A stretch of DNA of 6,785 bases, from assembly GCA_001800085.1 (NCBI GenBank), contig MGUS01000061.1:2375-9159 (forward strand). The letters run 5' to 3'. Position numbers and translations under genes: made by a program. Source of the stretch: Elusimicrobia bacterium RIFCSPLOWO2_01_FULL_60_11. GTDB taxonomy: Bacteria; Elusimicrobiota; Elusimicrobia; 2-02-FULL-39-32. Positions 5,886 to 6,785 of the stretch are shown piece after piece (the stretch's first letter is position 1; every line of letters starts with the position of its first letter). The notes below the pieces were generated by a model that did no database searches, was not told where the DNA came from, and worked only from the letters and a program-made list of their open reading frames with translations.

Positions 5886-6785
5886 CATCAGCCAGAAAGA
5901 CCGCCGCCCTCGCGGTCCTTTTCGCGCTTCTTCCGCTCCAGAACGCCCGCGCGGTCCGCAACTCCCTGGACAATGTGTCCATGTCCCAGGTCAACAACGG
6001 CCAGAACGTCATCATCGCCATCGAGACGGACAAGACGCTGGACTACAGGCTCCCGGAACAATCCGAGCCGCTCCAGATCGTGGTGGAGGTCAAAGACGAC
6101 ATCCCCTGCCCGCAGCTTACCATGCCCCGCTCGGAGAACACCCTGGTGGACGAGATCCGCATCTCCTGTTCGGGGCTCTCGGAGAACTCCCAGTTGAAGA
6201 CGCTGGTCATCCTGCTCAAGGAAAAGGTCATCACGGCCGTGGCCCAGAAGGACTGGATCCTGACGCTCAACCTCCAGCCCTTCTCATCCGTGCCCGCCGT
6301 GCCCGACATCCCGGTGCCCGCCCAGCAGCACCCAAGCGGCAGCTTCCGCTCTCCCGAGATCCGCATGGAGAGCTACAGCGACGCCGAGGACACGGATTTT
6401 CCCAGGCGCGCGCTTTCGGCCAAGCCCACCCTGGACGAGGTCGTCAACGTGGGACTCTCCAATTTCCGCCCGCTCGAGATCGCCCGCATGGAATTCAAGC
6501 TCGCCAACCAGAAGCTGTTCGAAGCCCGCCGCAACTTCTTCCCGTCCGTGGGCGCGCGCGCGTCCCAGTCGGAGGGCGCGACGCTCACCACGCCCGAAGA
6601 TTCCGCCACCCGCTCCGATTTCCGCCGCAAGGAAGTGGGCATCGAGATCGGCCAGCCCCTCTTCCAGAGCGGGCGCATCTACTATTCCGAGCGCCAGACC
6701 CGGGCCCAGAAGGACGCCGCCGAGCTGTCCGTCTCCAAAGCCACCCAGGAAGCCACCTTCGAGATCCTGCGCAACCTCTACACCT
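5882..6785 (+). CDS. TolC/OEP-type outer-membrane channel protein with N-terminal AMIN-like domain (3' end missing)
   Basis: The reading frame opens at GTG 5882, overlapping the previous stop by four bases (GTGA), and runs off the window after 301 residues. Residues 1-24 are a signal peptide, cleaved probably after NARA. Residues about 25-140 look like an AMIN beta-domain: SLDNVSMSQV, NVIIAIETD, TLDYRLPE and PLQIVVEVKDDIP, then a DEIRIS strand. AMIN domains occur in AmiC and PilQ and target proteins to peptidoglycan. A Pro-rich linker follows (about 140-182). From residue 183 the outer-membrane efflux (OEP/TolC) pattern begins: TLDEVVNVGLSNF, a long helix with LANQKLFEARRNFFPSV, a strand ending in QPLFQSGR (258-265), then another helix. 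TolC proteins form trimeric outer-membrane and periplasmic tunnels for export. AMIN-OEP is not the textbook arrangement. What it exports is unknown; no pump or adaptor gene is in view. Confidence 0.85.
   Translation, partial: MTSARKTAALAVLFALLPLQNARAVRNSLDNVSMSQVNNGQNVIIAIETDKTLDYRLPEQSEPLQIVVEVKDDIPCPQLTMPRSENTLVDEIRISCSGLSENSQLKTLVILLKEKVITAVAQKDWILTLNLQPFSSVPAVPDIPVPAQQHPSGSFRSPEIRMESYSDAEDTDFPRRALSAKPTLDEVVNVGLSNFRPLEIARMEFKLANQKLFEARRNFFPSVGARASQSEGATLTTPEDSATRSDFRRKEVGIEIGQPLFQSGRIYYSERQTRAQKDAAELSVSKATQEATFEILRNLYT

Noticed and set aside
4746..5888. 380-residue minus-strand open frame opposite the TPR gene
   Set aside because: It is a shadow of the repeats: the Leu/Val/Gly-rich text mirrors GAG, AAG and GAC codons of the TPR gene. 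There is no signal, motif or ribosome site.

Overview
The window is GC-rich, densely packed bacterial DNA from an organism with an outer membrane. The evidence for the outer membrane is a lipoprotein with a lipobox, a signal-peptide TPR protein, and the start of a TolC-type outer-membrane channel protein. I cannot place it in a phylum. The LexA operator sequence (TTAGGACA-N2-TGTCCTAA) is neither the E. coli nor the Bacillus SOS box. Bacterial lipase-maturation-factor homologues occur in several deeply branching Gram-negative phyla, so an assignment would be a guess.

Layout. (1) Positions 1-61 hold no complete gene. They contain a near-perfect 28-nt palindrome (34-61) whose edge supplies the lexA stop codon. 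(2) Positions 58-672 (minus) encode a LexA-family SOS repressor with its cleavage site and Ser/Lys dyad intact. (3) The 90-bp divergent region 673-762 is well resolved. It has a strong sigma70 promoter for lexA, one LexA operator between its -35 and -10, a second perfect operator just past its -10, a strong Shine-Dalgarno for lexA, and an extended -10 promoter facing the other way. That second promoter is placed so that its transcript should begin at or next to the ATG of the next gene. (4) Positions 763-6785 (plus) hold five tightly packed co-directional genes. They are a polytopic membrane protein resembling GT-C glycosyltransferases, a fusion of a DCC (DUF393) thiol-oxidoreductase domain to a lipase maturation factor (LMF) membrane protein, a GNA1162/DUF799-like lipoprotein, a secreted six-TPR protein, and a GTG-started protein fusing an AMIN-like domain to a TolC/OEP channel domain, cut off by the window end.

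How the genes may work together. lexA is a self-regulated SOS repressor. Whether it also affects the plus-strand genes is open, since the two divergent promoters overlap physically. The first two plus-strand genes make inner-membrane proteins and are translationally coupled (stop and start one base apart). The last three make exported envelope proteins and overlap by 26 and 4 nt, which suggests one functional unit: a lipoprotein, a TPR scaffold and an outer-membrane channel with a probable peptidoglycan-binding domain. A possible internal promoter before the lipoprotein gene may separate the two halves. The envelope trio and the DCC-LMF fusion are the most interesting parts. Long minus-strand open frames opposite these genes look like GC-driven shadows.
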